This document shows positions 1 through 8,041 of a DNA stretch of 64,000 bases, piece after piece. The notes beneath the pieces are model-generated. The model did no database searches and was not told where the DNA came from. It saw only the letters and a list, made by a program, of their open reading frames with translations. This DNA comes from Geobacteraceae bacterium (GTDB taxonomy: Bacteria; Desulfobacterota; Desulfuromonadia; Geobacterales; Geobacteraceae). Position 1 is the first letter of the stretch, and the number at the start of each line of letters is the position of its first letter. The position numbers and the translations under genes were made by a program. The stretch spans positions 1-64,000 of the forward strand of contig JARKPN010000010.1 of the NCBI GenBank assembly GCA_029975275.1, in the 5' to 3' direction.

Positions 1-513
1 GCCGCCTTCCGCAGGGCCGCTGGACACCCCGAGATCGAGGTGATACACCCCCTGATCAACCGGACGGGGATGGGGATCCTGGACGGGACCGCGGCCGACA
101 TGGCCGAAGCCGTCGTTGCCTGCTCACGGGCCGGCAAGGGGGTCTACGCCATGAAGGCCCTGGCCGGTGGAAACCTGATCTCCGAGGCCCGGGCCAGTAT
201 CCGCTACGTGCTCGGTCTCCCCGGCATCGACGCGCTGGCGCTCGGCATGCTCTCCTGCCAGGAGATCGACGCCAACCTGGCGCTCTGCACCGCGGACGCG
301 GCGGATGACGCCGTCTGGGAGCTGCTGGAACAGCGGCGGCGTTCGATTAATGTCATAGAGAAGTTCTGCAAGGGGTGCGGGGTCTGCCTGGAGGCGTGTA
401 CCGCCGATGCCCTGACCCTGCATGAGGGGGTTGCCAGGGTGAACGAGGAGAAATGCATCCTGTGCGGCTACTGTGCCGCCGCCTGCCCGGAGTTCCTAAT
501 CAGGGTGGTGTAA
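1..513 (+). CDS. Aldo/keto reductase with C-terminal two-[4Fe-4S] ferredoxin domain (3' part only)
   Basis: The gene enters from the left edge with an open frame from base 1, so only the last 170 residues are visible. The first 110 or so look like the end of an aldo/keto reductase barrel (the stretch MKALAGGNLI and the ALGMLS segment are typical of the iron-sulfur members). The C-terminus carries two ferredoxin clusters with C-x2-C-x2-C-x3-C spacing, starting at CKGCGVC and CILCGYC, enough for two [4Fe-4S] centres. Such proteins are presumed NAD(P)-linked or ferredoxin-linked oxidoreductases in anaerobes; the substrate cannot be read from this fragment. The gene converges on the helicase gene and their ends overlap by 18 bases. 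Family assignment is firm, function open. Confidence 0.85.
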   Translation, partial: AAFRRAAGHPEIEVIHPLINRTGMGILDGTAADMAEAVVACSRAGKGVYAMKALAGGNLISEARASIRYVLGLPGIDALALGMLSCQEIDANLALCTADAADDAVWELLEQRRRSINVIEKFCKGCGVCLEACTADALTLHEGVARVNEEKCILCGYCAAACPEFLIRVV

Positions 514-3024
514 AGGGGAATTGAAAAACCGCTCCATGCCCCGGAATACCGTTTCCCCGTCCCCCTTGGTGATCCGCGCCTTGGGGAGGGAGTCCAGGAA
601 GAACCTGCCGTAGTTTTTCGAAAGCACCCTGCTGTCGAAGATCAGGACCGCTCCCCGGTCGTCCCTGCTCCGGATCAGCCGGCCGAACCCCTGCTTGAAC
701 TTGATGACCGCCTGGGGGATGGTGTACTCCATGAAGGAATCCCCCCCGACCGAGGCGATGTGTTCGGCCCGGGCTTCCAGGATCGGCTCGGTGGGGACCC
801 GGAAGGGGAGCCTGGTGATGACCACCATCTCCAGGGCCTTCCCCTGCACGTCCACTCCCTCCCAGAACGAGTCTGTGCCGAACAGCACCGCGTTGCTCTC
901 CCGCCTGAACCGGTTCAGCAGCATGTGGCGGTTGACCTGGCCCTGGCGCATGGGGGTCAGGCCGGCCCGCTCCAGGGGCTCCCGCAGGGCGTCGAACACC
1001 CGGGTCAGCAGGTCGTAGGAGGTGAACAGCACGAAGGCCCTCCCTTGGGAGACCAGCAGGCCGCGCAGCAGGTGCTTTTCCATGAGGGGGCGGAAGGATG
1101 GTTCGGTGGGTTCGGGCAGGTCTGCCGGGATGCCGATGAAGGTCTGGCGCTCGTAGTCGAACGGCGAGGCCAGCAGCAGCTCGGTGACCCTGGCCCGGTC
1201 CAGCAGGTCGATGCCGGTCCGCTTCTCCAGGTAGTCGAACCGCTCCCCCACCGCCAGGGTGGCAGAGGTGAGGATCACGGTCCGGAACCGGTCCAGGATC
1301 ACCGACTTGATGGACTCGGCCACCTCGATGGGGGAGGAGCAGAGCCGCAGGCTCATCCCCCGGGCGCCCTCACTCACCTCGAACCAGTGGCAGACCCGCT
1401 CGTCCCGCTGGATGAACACTCCCAGGTCCCGGACCGCCCCCTCCAGTCTTCCCCGGATCCCCCTCAGGTCGATGAGGTCCCCCGAGAGCTTCTCCAGGAG
1501 CGTCTCCGGCAGTTGTTCGCATGACCGGAAGAAGTCCTGGAGCGAGGCCGTGTACTCGGTCAGCTCGCGGGAGAGTCTGCGCACCGCATCCTCGGCCTCC
1601 TGCCAGAACGGGTCACCGTAGACCGCCTGGGTCAGACGGAGTTTGCGCTCGCCCCGGCTCTTCCCCTCGGCCTTCAGGTAGGTGAGGAGCGACAGTCCCA
1701 GTGAATCCAGCACCCGGGTGATGGTGTCGGCCAGGGCGAGCCTCCCCGGCATCAGCTTCACCTCCAGCAGGCCGTGGAGCTCCTGGAACAGCGCGTCCAG
1801 CTCTTCCGGGATCTCACGGGCCAGCCGGGCGGAAAGGCGGGGAAGTATGCCCCGCTGCGGTTTGCGGGGGTGCTGGAGCCTTCCCAGGACCTGCAGCAGC
1901 CCCTGGCGGGAGATGCGGGAGGAGAAGAAGCTGGTGGCGGTGTCCTCCAGGTGGTGCCCCTCGTCGAAGACCAGCCGGGTGAAGGGGGGGAGGATGGCCG
2001 AGGAGTCGTAGCCGGTCTCGTGCCGTACCGCCACGTCGGCCAGCAGCAGCGAGTGGTTGACCACCAGGACATCGGCGCCGGCCGCCTCGCGGCGGGCCGT
2101 GTAGAAGAAGCATTTACCGTAGTGGGGGCACTTGACCCGTCCGCACTGGTCAGCCTCGCAGCAGACCTCCTCCCAGACCTCGTCCCGGGGGATGAAGCTC
2201 AGGTCGCCCCTGCACCCCTCGCCGGTCTTCCTGCTCCACTCCAGGATGGCCTCGATCTCGCCGGCGGTCCCCTCCTCCTTGAACAGGGTCGGCTCGGTCT
2301 CCACGGCCTTGAGCTTCCGCAGGCAGAGGTAGTTGGAGCGTCCCTTGACCAGGACCGCCCGGAACGAGAGCCCCCCCTTTTCCCTAAGGAACGGGATGTC
2401 CTTCCTGATGAGCTGTTCCTGTAGGTTGATGGTGTTGGTGGAGACCACGATCCGCTCCCGGTTGCGCACGGCCCAGAGGGCGGCCGGGAGGAGGTAGGCG
2501 AGGGACTTGCCGGTGCCGGTGCCGGCCTCGATGACCGCCACCTTTTCCAGGTTGAAGGCCTCGGCCACGCTGAAGGCCATCCTGGTCTGCTCCTCCCGGT
2601 GTTCGTAGCCGTCCAGGTTGCCGGCGAGGGTGCCTCCGGGGGAGAAGAACCGCTCGATCTCGGGGAAGGATAGGTGCTCTACGGTCTTGCGGGTGAAGGG
2701 GCTCACCGCCCGGTAGCAGCGCTCCACCAGGTTGTCCACGATGTAGAAGCCCACCCCCTGGTTGCCGAGCACCGCCGCGATCTCCAGGTCGGGCTTCGAG
2801 GGGGTCAGGTCGCCGGAGGGGTGGTTGTGGATCACCACGTCGCCGAAGGAGACCGCGATCATGATGGCGGCCACGGCGTCGCGGCTCCCCCTGGCAAGGG
2901 GCTCCGCCTCGGTCACGATGCCGTTTTCGTCGGTGCGGCCGAGAAAGAAGACCTCGTTGCCGCCCACCTCGGCGATCTCCTGCCGCATGAGCAGGACGGC
3001 TTTTTCGGCGATGGGGAGTTTCAT
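496..3024 (-). CDS. DinG-family ATP-dependent DNA helicase with N-terminal RadC-like JAB domain
   Basis: An 842-residue two-part protein. Residues 1-110 form a RadC/JAB metalloprotease-like domain: the HNHPSG segment (His66, His68) followed by TPSKPD with Asp79 keeps the full zinc-binding signature, with Glu24 upstream. From about residue 130 it is an XPD/DinG superfamily 2 helicase: Walker A GTGTGKS near 168-174, four or more cysteines in the iron-sulfur region (CCEADQC, VKCPHYGKC), a DEGH box, and motifs V/VI (FWEGVDVQG, QGFGRLIRS). DinG enzymes unwind forked DNA, R-loops and G-quadruplexes 5' to 3'. The JAB part is unexpected on a helicase; RadC itself has no settled function. The gene reads leftward and follows the DUF116 gene after 12 bases, so it is probably the last gene of the def-fmt operon. 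Confidence 0.93.
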   Translation of the reverse strand: MKLPIAEKAVLLMRQEIAEVGGNEVFFLGRTDENGIVTEAEPLARGSRDAVAAIMIAVSFGDVVIHNHPSGDLTPSKPDLEIAAVLGNQGVGFYIVDNLVERCYRAVSPFTRKTVEHLSFPEIERFFSPGGTLAGNLDGYEHREEQTRMAFSVAEAFNLEKVAVIEAGTGTGKSLAYLLPAALWAVRNRERIVVSTNTINLQEQLIRKDIPFLREKGGLSFRAVLVKGRSNYLCLRKLKAVETEPTLFKEEGTAGEIEAILEWSRKTGEGCRGDLSFIPRDEVWEEVCCEADQCGRVKCPHYGKCFFYTARREAAGADVLVVNHSLLLADVAVRHETGYDSSAILPPFTRLVFDEGHHLEDTATSFFSSRISRQGLLQVLGRLQHPRKPQRGILPRLSARLAREIPEELDALFQELHGLLEVKLMPGRLALADTITRVLDSLGLSLLTYLKAEGKSRGERKLRLTQAVYGDPFWQEAEDAVRRLSRELTEYTASLQDFFRSCEQLPETLLEKLSGDLIDLRGIRGRLEGAVRDLGVFIQRDERVCHWFEVSEGARGMSLRLCSSPIEVAESIKSVILDRFRTVILTSATLAVGERFDYLEKRTGIDLLDRARVTELLLASPFDYERQTFIGIPADLPEPTEPSFRPLMEKHLLRGLLVSQGRAFVLFTSYDLLTRVFDALREPLERAGLTPMRQGQVNRHMLLNRFRRESNAVLFGTDSFWEGVDVQGKALEMVVITRLPFRVPTEPILEARAEHIASVGGDSFMEYTIPQAVIKFKQGFGRLIRSRDDRGAVLIFDSRVLSKNYGRFFLDSLPKARITKGDGETVFRGMERFFNSPLHHPD

Positions 3025-3036
3025 TGGGTGGACGGC

Positions 3037-3807
3037 CTAGGCGAGTACCGACCGGATGGCCTCTTCGATCCTTTCCAGATCCACCGAGGTGTTGTAGCAG
3101 GGGCCGAACGGGCGGTCGTTGAGGACCCCGAGCACCGGCAGCGGGTAGCAGTCCCTGATGCCGGAGGTGAGGTCGCCTTCGCAGGCCACCGCCACCACCA
3201 GCTTGGGCCGCTTCTCCATGATGACCTTGCGCGCCAGGGTCCCGCCGGTCGCCACCGAGATGTCGATGCGGTACTTTTCCGCCAGGCGCGCCAAGCCCGC
3301 GATGTCGCAGCGGTCGCAGCGGACGCACCTGTTGATGTCGCCGGTGACCTTGATGTCGCAGTCCACGAACTGGAGGCAATGGGGGAGCAGGATAAGGATC
3401 CGGTCGGACTTCAGGCGGATCTTCCGGGCCGCCACCAGGCTGTTGTTCATGGCGATGAACGACTGGCGGATGGTGTCGCGGGGAATCCCGGCCAGCTTGC
3501 CCAGGAATTCTATCACGGGGAGGAGCAGCCTGATGACCGCGCCGCGCAGCAGCCGGGTGCCGGGGATGTCCTTGCCCAGCAGCGTGGTCAGCATCAGCAG
3601 CACGGTCCCTGCCAGGATGAGTCCCGCCAGCAGCGCCAGCAGGCCGCCGGCGATGCCGGGCAGGGCCGGATGAATGGACGACAGGCCCGTGCCCTGTACC
3701 CACCAGAAAAAGAGCAGCCCTCCGGCGATCAGGATGCAGGTGAGGGTCATCAGGGCAATGAAGAGCCCCTTTGCCGCATAGGTCTTTTTCGATATGTTAT
3801 CCGCCAA
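3037..3807 (-). CDS. DUF116 membrane protein
   Basis: 256 residues with two hydrophobic segments in the first 80 and a cysteine-rich soluble part containing CLQFVDC, CVRCDRCD, ACEGD and GPCYN, the hallmark of DUF116 proteins. The cysteine arrangement suggests metal or iron-sulfur binding, but the family function is not known. I choose a TTG start at 3807 because AGGAAG lies about nine bases upstream and the gene then begins just after the fmt stop codon; the frame is open 21 codons further but that stretch lies inside fmt. DUF116 genes commonly sit next to fmt and def in Geobacter-like genomes, as here, which suggests a role tied to initiator-methionine metabolism or simple operon sharing. 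Confidence 0.85.
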   Translation of the reverse strand: MADNISKKTYAAKGLFIALMTLTCILIAGGLLFFWWVQGTGLSSIHPALPGIAGGLLALLAGLILAGTVLLMLTTLLGKDIPGTRLLRGAVIRLLLPVIEFLGKLAGIPRDTIRQSFIAMNNSLVAARKIRLKSDRILILLPHCLQFVDCDIKVTGDINRCVRCDRCDIAGLARLAEKYRIDISVATGGTLARKVIMEKRPKLVVAVACEGDLTSGIRDCYPLPVLGVLNDRPFGPCYNTSVDLERIEEAIRSVLA

Positions 3808-3811
3808 GGCG

Positions 3812-4756
3812 CTACACTTCCTTTCCCAGGACCGTGTCGGCGGCGATGCGGCATCCGGCCAGGAAATCACGGACAGGCAGCCGTTTCTTTCCTTCCAGCT
3901 GGATTTCTTCCAGGATCACGCTTCCACCGTTGCAGGCAACCTCGATGCCGTCCCGGTCCGCGGCAAGCACCGCCCCCGCTTCACCGCAGCCTTGCCCGGT
4001 CCGTACCCGGAAGACCTTGACCAGCCTGTCGTCCAGCCAGGTGAAGGCGCCCGGCCACGGGTTCATACCCCGCACCAGGTTCTTTATTGCCAGCGGCCCC
4101 GTGCTCCAGTCGATGAGGCCGTCCTCCTTCTTCAGCAGGGGGGCGTAGCAGGAGAGGGCATTGTCCTGTTTTTCCGGCGTCAGCTTCCCGGCCACCAGCA
4201 ACTCGACGGTTTCGTCCAGGGCATCGGCCCCCATGATCGCGAGCCGGTCGTGCAGGGAGCTGGCATCCTCTTCCGGGTCGATGGGGGTCGCCTTCTTCAG
4301 CAGCATGTCGCCGGTGTCGAGCCCCTCGTCCATGAGCATGGTGGTGACCCCGGTCTCGGTCTCGCCGTTGATGATGCACCAGTTGATGGGAGCCGCACCG
4401 CGGTAGCGGGGGAGGAGCGAGGCGTGGACGTTGATGCAGCCGTAGCGGGGGATCTCCAGCAGGGCCGTGGGGAGGATCTGACCGAAGGCGACCACCACGA
4501 TCAGGTCGGGATTCAGTTCCCGCACGCTGTCGATGAACTCCGGGGCCCGCACCCTGGGCGGCTGGAGCACCGTGAGGCCGTGCTGTCCGGCCAGTTCCTT
4601 CACCGGGGTGGGCAGCGGTTTCTGTCCCCTCCCCCGTGGTCGGTCGGGCTGGGTGACCACTGCCAGGATCCCGTCCCCCCGGTCGATGAGACGCTGAAGG
4701 GTCGGACAGGCGAACCGCGGGGTCCCCATGAAGACGACTCTGAGGCGTTGGGTCAT
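3812..4756 (-). CDS. fmt: Methionyl-tRNA formyltransferase
   Basis: 314 residues, the normal length. It transfers the formyl group of 10-formyltetrahydrofolate to initiator Met-tRNA in the cytoplasm. The N-terminal Rossmann-type formyltransferase domain starts with VVFMGTPRFA. The catalytic region HASLLPRYRGAAPINW and the LMDEGLDTGDML segment are both present, followed by the C-terminal tRNA-binding domain. The start codon overlaps the def stop by four bases (ATGA), so def and fmt are translationally coupled, the classic arrangement. Confidence 0.97.
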   Translation of the reverse strand: MTQRLRVVFMGTPRFACPTLQRLIDRGDGILAVVTQPDRPRGRGQKPLPTPVKELAGQHGLTVLQPPRVRAPEFIDSVRELNPDLIVVVAFGQILPTALLEIPRYGCINVHASLLPRYRGAAPINWCIINGETETGVTTMLMDEGLDTGDMLLKKATPIDPEEDASSLHDRLAIMGADALDETVELLVAGKLTPEKQDNALSCYAPLLKKEDGLIDWSTGPLAIKNLVRGMNPWPGAFTWLDDRLVKVFRVRTGQGCGEAGAVLAADRDGIEVACNGGSVILEEIQLEGKKRLPVRDFLAGCRIAADTVLGKEV

Positions 4757-5265
4757 GCGCCCACCCGGGCCTGTTCCGCGTTGCGGTATTTCTTGCGGAA
4801 GATTTCCTTCTTGAGCGGGGAGAGGTGATCCACGAACAGTATGCCGTTCAGGTGGTCGATCTCGTGCTGGAAGGCGATTGCCAGCAGCCCTTCGGCCCGG
4901 AAGGTCACTTCTTCACCCTCCAGGTTCACGGCCTTGACCACAACGCGGGCGTGCCTGCGCACATTGGCGCCGTAGCGGGGCACCGAGAGGCACCCCTCCT
5001 CCTCGTAGGATTCTCCCTCGGCGTGGATTATTTCCGGGTTGATGGCCACGATCAGCTCGGGCGGTTCATCCTTGGGGGAGACGTCTATGACGATGACCCG
5101 CTGATGGACCCCGATCTGGGGGGCGGCCAGGCCGACTCCGGGGGCGTCGTACATGGTTTCGGTCATATCATTGACCAGCTCGCGAATCCTGTCGTTGATT
5201 ATGGTGACCGGGGCCGATTTCTTTTTCAGCTCCGAGTCCGGGTATGTCAGTATTCTTCGTATCAT
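4753..5265 (-). CDS. def: Peptide deformylase
   Basis: 170 residues. It removes the N-formyl group from nascent polypeptides. All three metal-site motifs are intact: GVGLAAPQIG (44-52), EGCLSVP with ligand Cys92, and QHEIDH with His134, Glu135 and His138. It is the first gene of the leftward set def-fmt-DUF116-helicase. The A+T-rich stretch at 5266-5340 just upstream is where its promoter should lie, although no single promoter stands out. Confidence 0.97.
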   Translation of the reverse strand: MIRRILTYPDSELKKKSAPVTIINDRIRELVNDMTETMYDAPGVGLAAPQIGVHQRVIVIDVSPKDEPPELIVAINPEIIHAEGESYEEEGCLSVPRYGANVRRHARVVVKAVNLEGEEVTFRAEGLLAIAFQHEIDHLNGILFVDHLSPLKKEIFRKKYRNAEQARVGA

Positions 5266-5408
5266 GCAACTTCCTATATGTTTTTCTTTACAGCAACTAT
5301 ATTAATTCGGGCGGAAAAAATCAAATCATTCGTTCCGGCGCAGCCTTGGCGGACGGCCGCCGCGGATTCGGGTACCACGAATACCCGGGCAGGCGCGGGG
5401 ACCTGCCC

Positions 5409-6092
5409 CTACCTCCCGGCAATCTCCTTCAGCCGGGGCATGTTGTGGATCACCACCCGGCTCCCCTTGACGTCGATGATCCCCTGGTCCTTCAGACGCT
5501 TGAGCGACCGGGAGAGGGTCTCGCTGACCGTGCTGAGGTGGGAGGCCAGTTCTCCCTTCTTGATCTCCAGGTCCAGGTAGGTCTTGCCCTGGAAGGTGGT
5601 GGACTTCTTTTCCGCCAGCTCGATCAGGTAGGCGGCCAGCCGGGTCGGGACCTCGGCGAAGGTAAGCTCCTCGATCTGGCGGGCAAAGCGGCGTACCGAC
5701 AGGGAGAGGGTGACGATCAGGTTGAGACTGAAGCGGGGGTTCCGCTCCAGCAGCCCCATGAAGGCGTCCCGCGGGAAGTAGAGGGCCTCGACCTTTTCCA
5801 GCGCCCGGGCCTCGGCAGGGTAGCGGCCGTCGCCGAAGAAGGCGGCCTCGGCGAAGGTCTCGCCGGCATAGGCGAAGTGGAGCACCTTTTCCTTGCCGTC
5901 CGGAGAGATCTTGGAGAGCTTGACGCTGCCGGAGGCCACCAGGAAAAAGCCGACGGCCGGCTCCCCCTCGGTGAAAAGGACATCGCCCCTGGCATAGTTG
6001 CGTTTGGTGGCGATATGCGCCACCTCTGAGAGGTTTTCTTCGTTGAGGCCCGAGAACAGGAGCGATTTTTTCAGTATCTTGATGTATTCCAT
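5409..6092 (-). CDS. CRP/FNR-family transcription regulator
   Basis: 227 residues: a cyclic-nucleotide-binding-type beta-barrel (about 10-120), a long dimer helix, then a winged helix-turn-helix (about 165-220). The recognition helix contains SETLSR, so the Glu-x-x-Ser-Arg pattern of FNR is kept; this predicts FNR-like TTGAT half-sites rather than CRP sites. There are no N-terminal cysteines for an oxygen-sensing cluster, so it is not FNR itself. The signal is unknown (family members sense NO via haem, cyclic nucleotides or redox). I start at ATG 6092 (MEYIKILKK), where the domain begins; the open frame runs 73 codons further upstream but crosses the inverted-repeat element. It diverges from merA. 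Confidence 0.88.
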   Translation of the reverse strand: MEYIKILKKSLLFSGLNEENLSEVAHIATKRNYARGDVLFTEGEPAVGFFLVASGSVKLSKISPDGKEKVLHFAYAGETFAEAAFFGDGRYPAEARALEKVEALYFPRDAFMGLLERNPRFSLNLIVTLSLSVRRFARQIEELTFAEVPTRLAAYLIELAEKKSTTFQGKTYLDLEIKKGELASHLSTVSETLSRSLKRLKDQGIIDVKGSRVVIHNMPRLKEIAGR

Positions 6093-6176
6093 TGAGGTTT
6101 CCGCCTTGGGGAAAGGTGTGGAACCGGAGCCACTGAAATATACACCACTTTTTCCCTGTTTGCCTACCGCTATCTT

Positions 6177-6239
6177 GTTTCCATCCGGAAAGTGCCGGTG
6201 GGGCCGGCCCGGAGCGTCCCCGAAGCCCCTCGTAATCGG
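6177..6239 (+). repeat. Dispersed repeat element, copy A1 (left arm of inverted pair)
   Basis: This begins with GTTTCCATCCGGAAAGTG and ends with GAAGCCCCTCGTAATCGG. It is nearly the same as the copy at 50475-50538 and shares its right end with copies at 7966-8035 and 62111-62160. An inverted, diverged partner lies at 6309-6374. The pair sits between the CRP/FNR regulator and merA. It codes for nothing recognisable. Confidence 0.8.
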
Positions 6240-6308
6240 ATGCCGGACTACGTGGACAGACGAGGTGCCGCCCCGGCGGCGTTTTTCCTCGATCCTGCAG
6301 CCGGTCCG

Positions 6309-6374
6309 CACGAGAGACTCCGTGAAAGCCCCGGACCGACCCTTGCAGGCTTTCCCGGGAGTTTTTGGATGAAC
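6309..6374 (-). repeat. Dispersed repeat element, copy A2 (right arm of inverted pair)
   Basis: Read on the minus strand this runs from GTTCATCC through CCGGGGCTTTCACGGAG to CTCTCGTG, matching the left arm at 6177-6239 end to end with scattered differences. The same left/right arrangement, with the same asymmetry between arms, recurs at 50475-50696. The 70 bases between the arms are not alike in the two loci. Confidence 0.75.
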
Positions 6375-6495
6375 ACTATCTTGGAATGTCGTGGAAATAC
6401 CTACGATACCGGCTCAGTGTCTCAGGCAGTGGAAACTATGGCGCAAGAGCGGGCAACATGATATAGATACACTACTTTCGAGCGAGGTTGTCCCC

Positions 6496-7902
6496 ATGAA
6501 CAGCGATTGCGACATCATCATCCTCGGTTCCGGATCCACCGCCTTTGCCGCCGCGCTGCGCGCCCAGCAGCTGGGCGCCCGCGTGGTCATGATAGAAAAG
6601 GGGGAGCCGGGCGGGACCTGCATCAACTGGGGGTGTATCCCGAGCAAGACCCTGATCCATGCGGCCCTGTTCCGCAGGGAGGCGCGCCTGGGGGCGGCGC
6701 TCGGTCTCGGCATGGCTGAAGGCGCCGTCGACTTCGAGCGGCTGGCGGCCCACAAGACGGCAGTGGTGACCGGTTTGCGCACCAGCAAGTACCTGGACGT
6801 GCTGAGCAAGGTGCCGGAGCTGAGGATGATCCGGGGTACCGGCCGTTTCATCGGGCCGCATACGGTCCAGGCGGGCGGGGAGACCCTCACCTCCGACCGG
6901 ATCCTGATAGCAACCGGCGGTTTCCCAAGGATCCCCAACCTCCCGGGACTCTCGGAGGTCCCTTACCTTACCAGCCGCAGCGCCCTGCTCCTGACCACCT
7001 TCCCCGGTTCGCTCATCATCATCGGCGGCGGCGTCATCGCTGCGGAGTTGGGGCAGATGTTCGCCCGGCTGGGAACCAGGGTCACCATACTGGAGCATGG
7101 CGCGAGGATCCTCTCCAACCTGGAGCAGGAGCCGGTCCTGGCCGTGCAGCAGGCCCTCAGGGACGAAGGGATCGAGATCCGGACCAACACGGGCGTCTGC
7201 GGGGTTGCCCGGCACGGGGAAGGCGTCGAGGTGACGGTGGAGACAAGCGGAGCCAGGAAGGGCTTCCGGGCCGAAAAACTCCTGGTGGCGGTCGGCACCG
7301 CGCCGGCGTCGGCCGGCATCGGGCTGGAGAAGGCGGGGGTGGAGGTGAACGGCAGGGGCTTCATCGTGACCGACCAGCAGATGCGGACCACGGCGCCCGG
7401 CATCTGGGCAGCCGGCGATGTGACCGGCGGGATGATGGTGGCCACCATGGGGGCCCGCGAGGGGATCGTGGCCGTGGAAGACATGCTGACCCCCGAGTGC
7501 GCCTGCCGGGTGGACTACTGCTCGCTCCCCATGGCCATCTTCACCGACCCGGAGATCGCCGCCGTCGGCTACACCGAGGAGTCGGCGGCCAAGGCCGGGT
7601 TCCGGGTGGTGACCAACACCATCCCGGTGTCGGCCGTTCCCAAGGCCCACGTGACCGGGCATCTGGCCGGGGCCATCAAGATGGTGGCCGAGGAGGGGAG
7701 CGGCAGGCTGCTGGGGGTCCACATCTCCTGCCACCGTGCCGCCGACCTGATCAACGAGGCTGCCCTGGCGGTCCGCTGCAAGGTCACCGTCGATGAACTG
7801 GCCGCCGCCCCCCACGTCTACCCCTCCATGTCCGAGGGACTCAGGCTCTGCGCCCAGGGGTTCAGCCGCGACCTCAGCAAGCTGTCCTGCTGTGCGGAGT
7901 AA
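6496..7902 (+). CDS. merA: Mercuric reductase core (no N-terminal heavy-metal domain)
   Basis: 468 residues, a class I pyridine nucleotide-disulfide oxidoreductase. It has the FAD-binding GSGSTAFAAA, the redox disulfide GGTCINWGC (Cys42, Cys47), the NAD(P)-binding IIGGGVIAAELG and the dimerisation domain. What separates it from dihydrolipoamide dehydrogenase is the C-terminal LSCCAE with vicinal Cys465 and Cys466 and a Tyr in HVYPSMSEGL, both used by MerA to pass Hg(II) to the active site. The N-terminal NmerA domain found in Tn501-type enzymes is absent. No merT, merP or merR lies beside it. The start ATG 6496 follows GAGCGAGG; upstream codons in frame do not resemble the family. Confidence 0.88.
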   Translation: MNSDCDIIILGSGSTAFAAALRAQQLGARVVMIEKGEPGGTCINWGCIPSKTLIHAALFRREARLGAALGLGMAEGAVDFERLAAHKTAVVTGLRTSKYLDVLSKVPELRMIRGTGRFIGPHTVQAGGETLTSDRILIATGGFPRIPNLPGLSEVPYLTSRSALLLTTFPGSLIIIGGGVIAAELGQMFARLGTRVTILEHGARILSNLEQEPVLAVQQALRDEGIEIRTNTGVCGVARHGEGVEVTVETSGARKGFRAEKLLVAVGTAPASAGIGLEKAGVEVNGRGFIVTDQQMRTTAPGIWAAGDVTGGMMVATMGAREGIVAVEDMLTPECACRVDYCSLPMAIFTDPEIAAVGYTEESAAKAGFRVVTNTIPVSAVPKAHVTGHLAGAIKMVAEEGSGRLLGVHISCHRAADLINEAALAVRCKVTVDELAAAPHVYPSMSEGLRLCAQGFSRDLSKLSCCAE

Positions 7903-7965
7903 CGAAGAGGCCGTCATTTCCCCTGCGATGAGACATGTCAACGGTTGAGCTTTCCGGCAAAGCAG

Positions 7966-8035
7966 GGAACTACGAAGTGCCGGCAGGGGCCGGAGAATTT
8001 CCCCGAAGCCCCTCGTAATCGGCAACCATCCTTCA
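7966..8035 (+). repeat. Dispersed repeat element, copy C (single)
   Basis: Shares CCCCGAAGCCCCTCGTAATC with the copies at 6.2 and 50.5 kb, and the following ACCATCCTTC with the 50.5 kb copy. The left part is diverged and no inverted partner is visible nearby. It lies between the convergent ends of merA and the chemoreceptor gene. Confidence 0.7.
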
Positions 8036-8041
8036 CGACGC

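Noticed and set aside
2384-3703. A 439-codon open frame on the minus strand
   Set aside because: It overlaps the helicase and DUF116 genes in another frame and is Arg/Pro/Gly-rich, as expected of out-of-frame high-G+C sequence.
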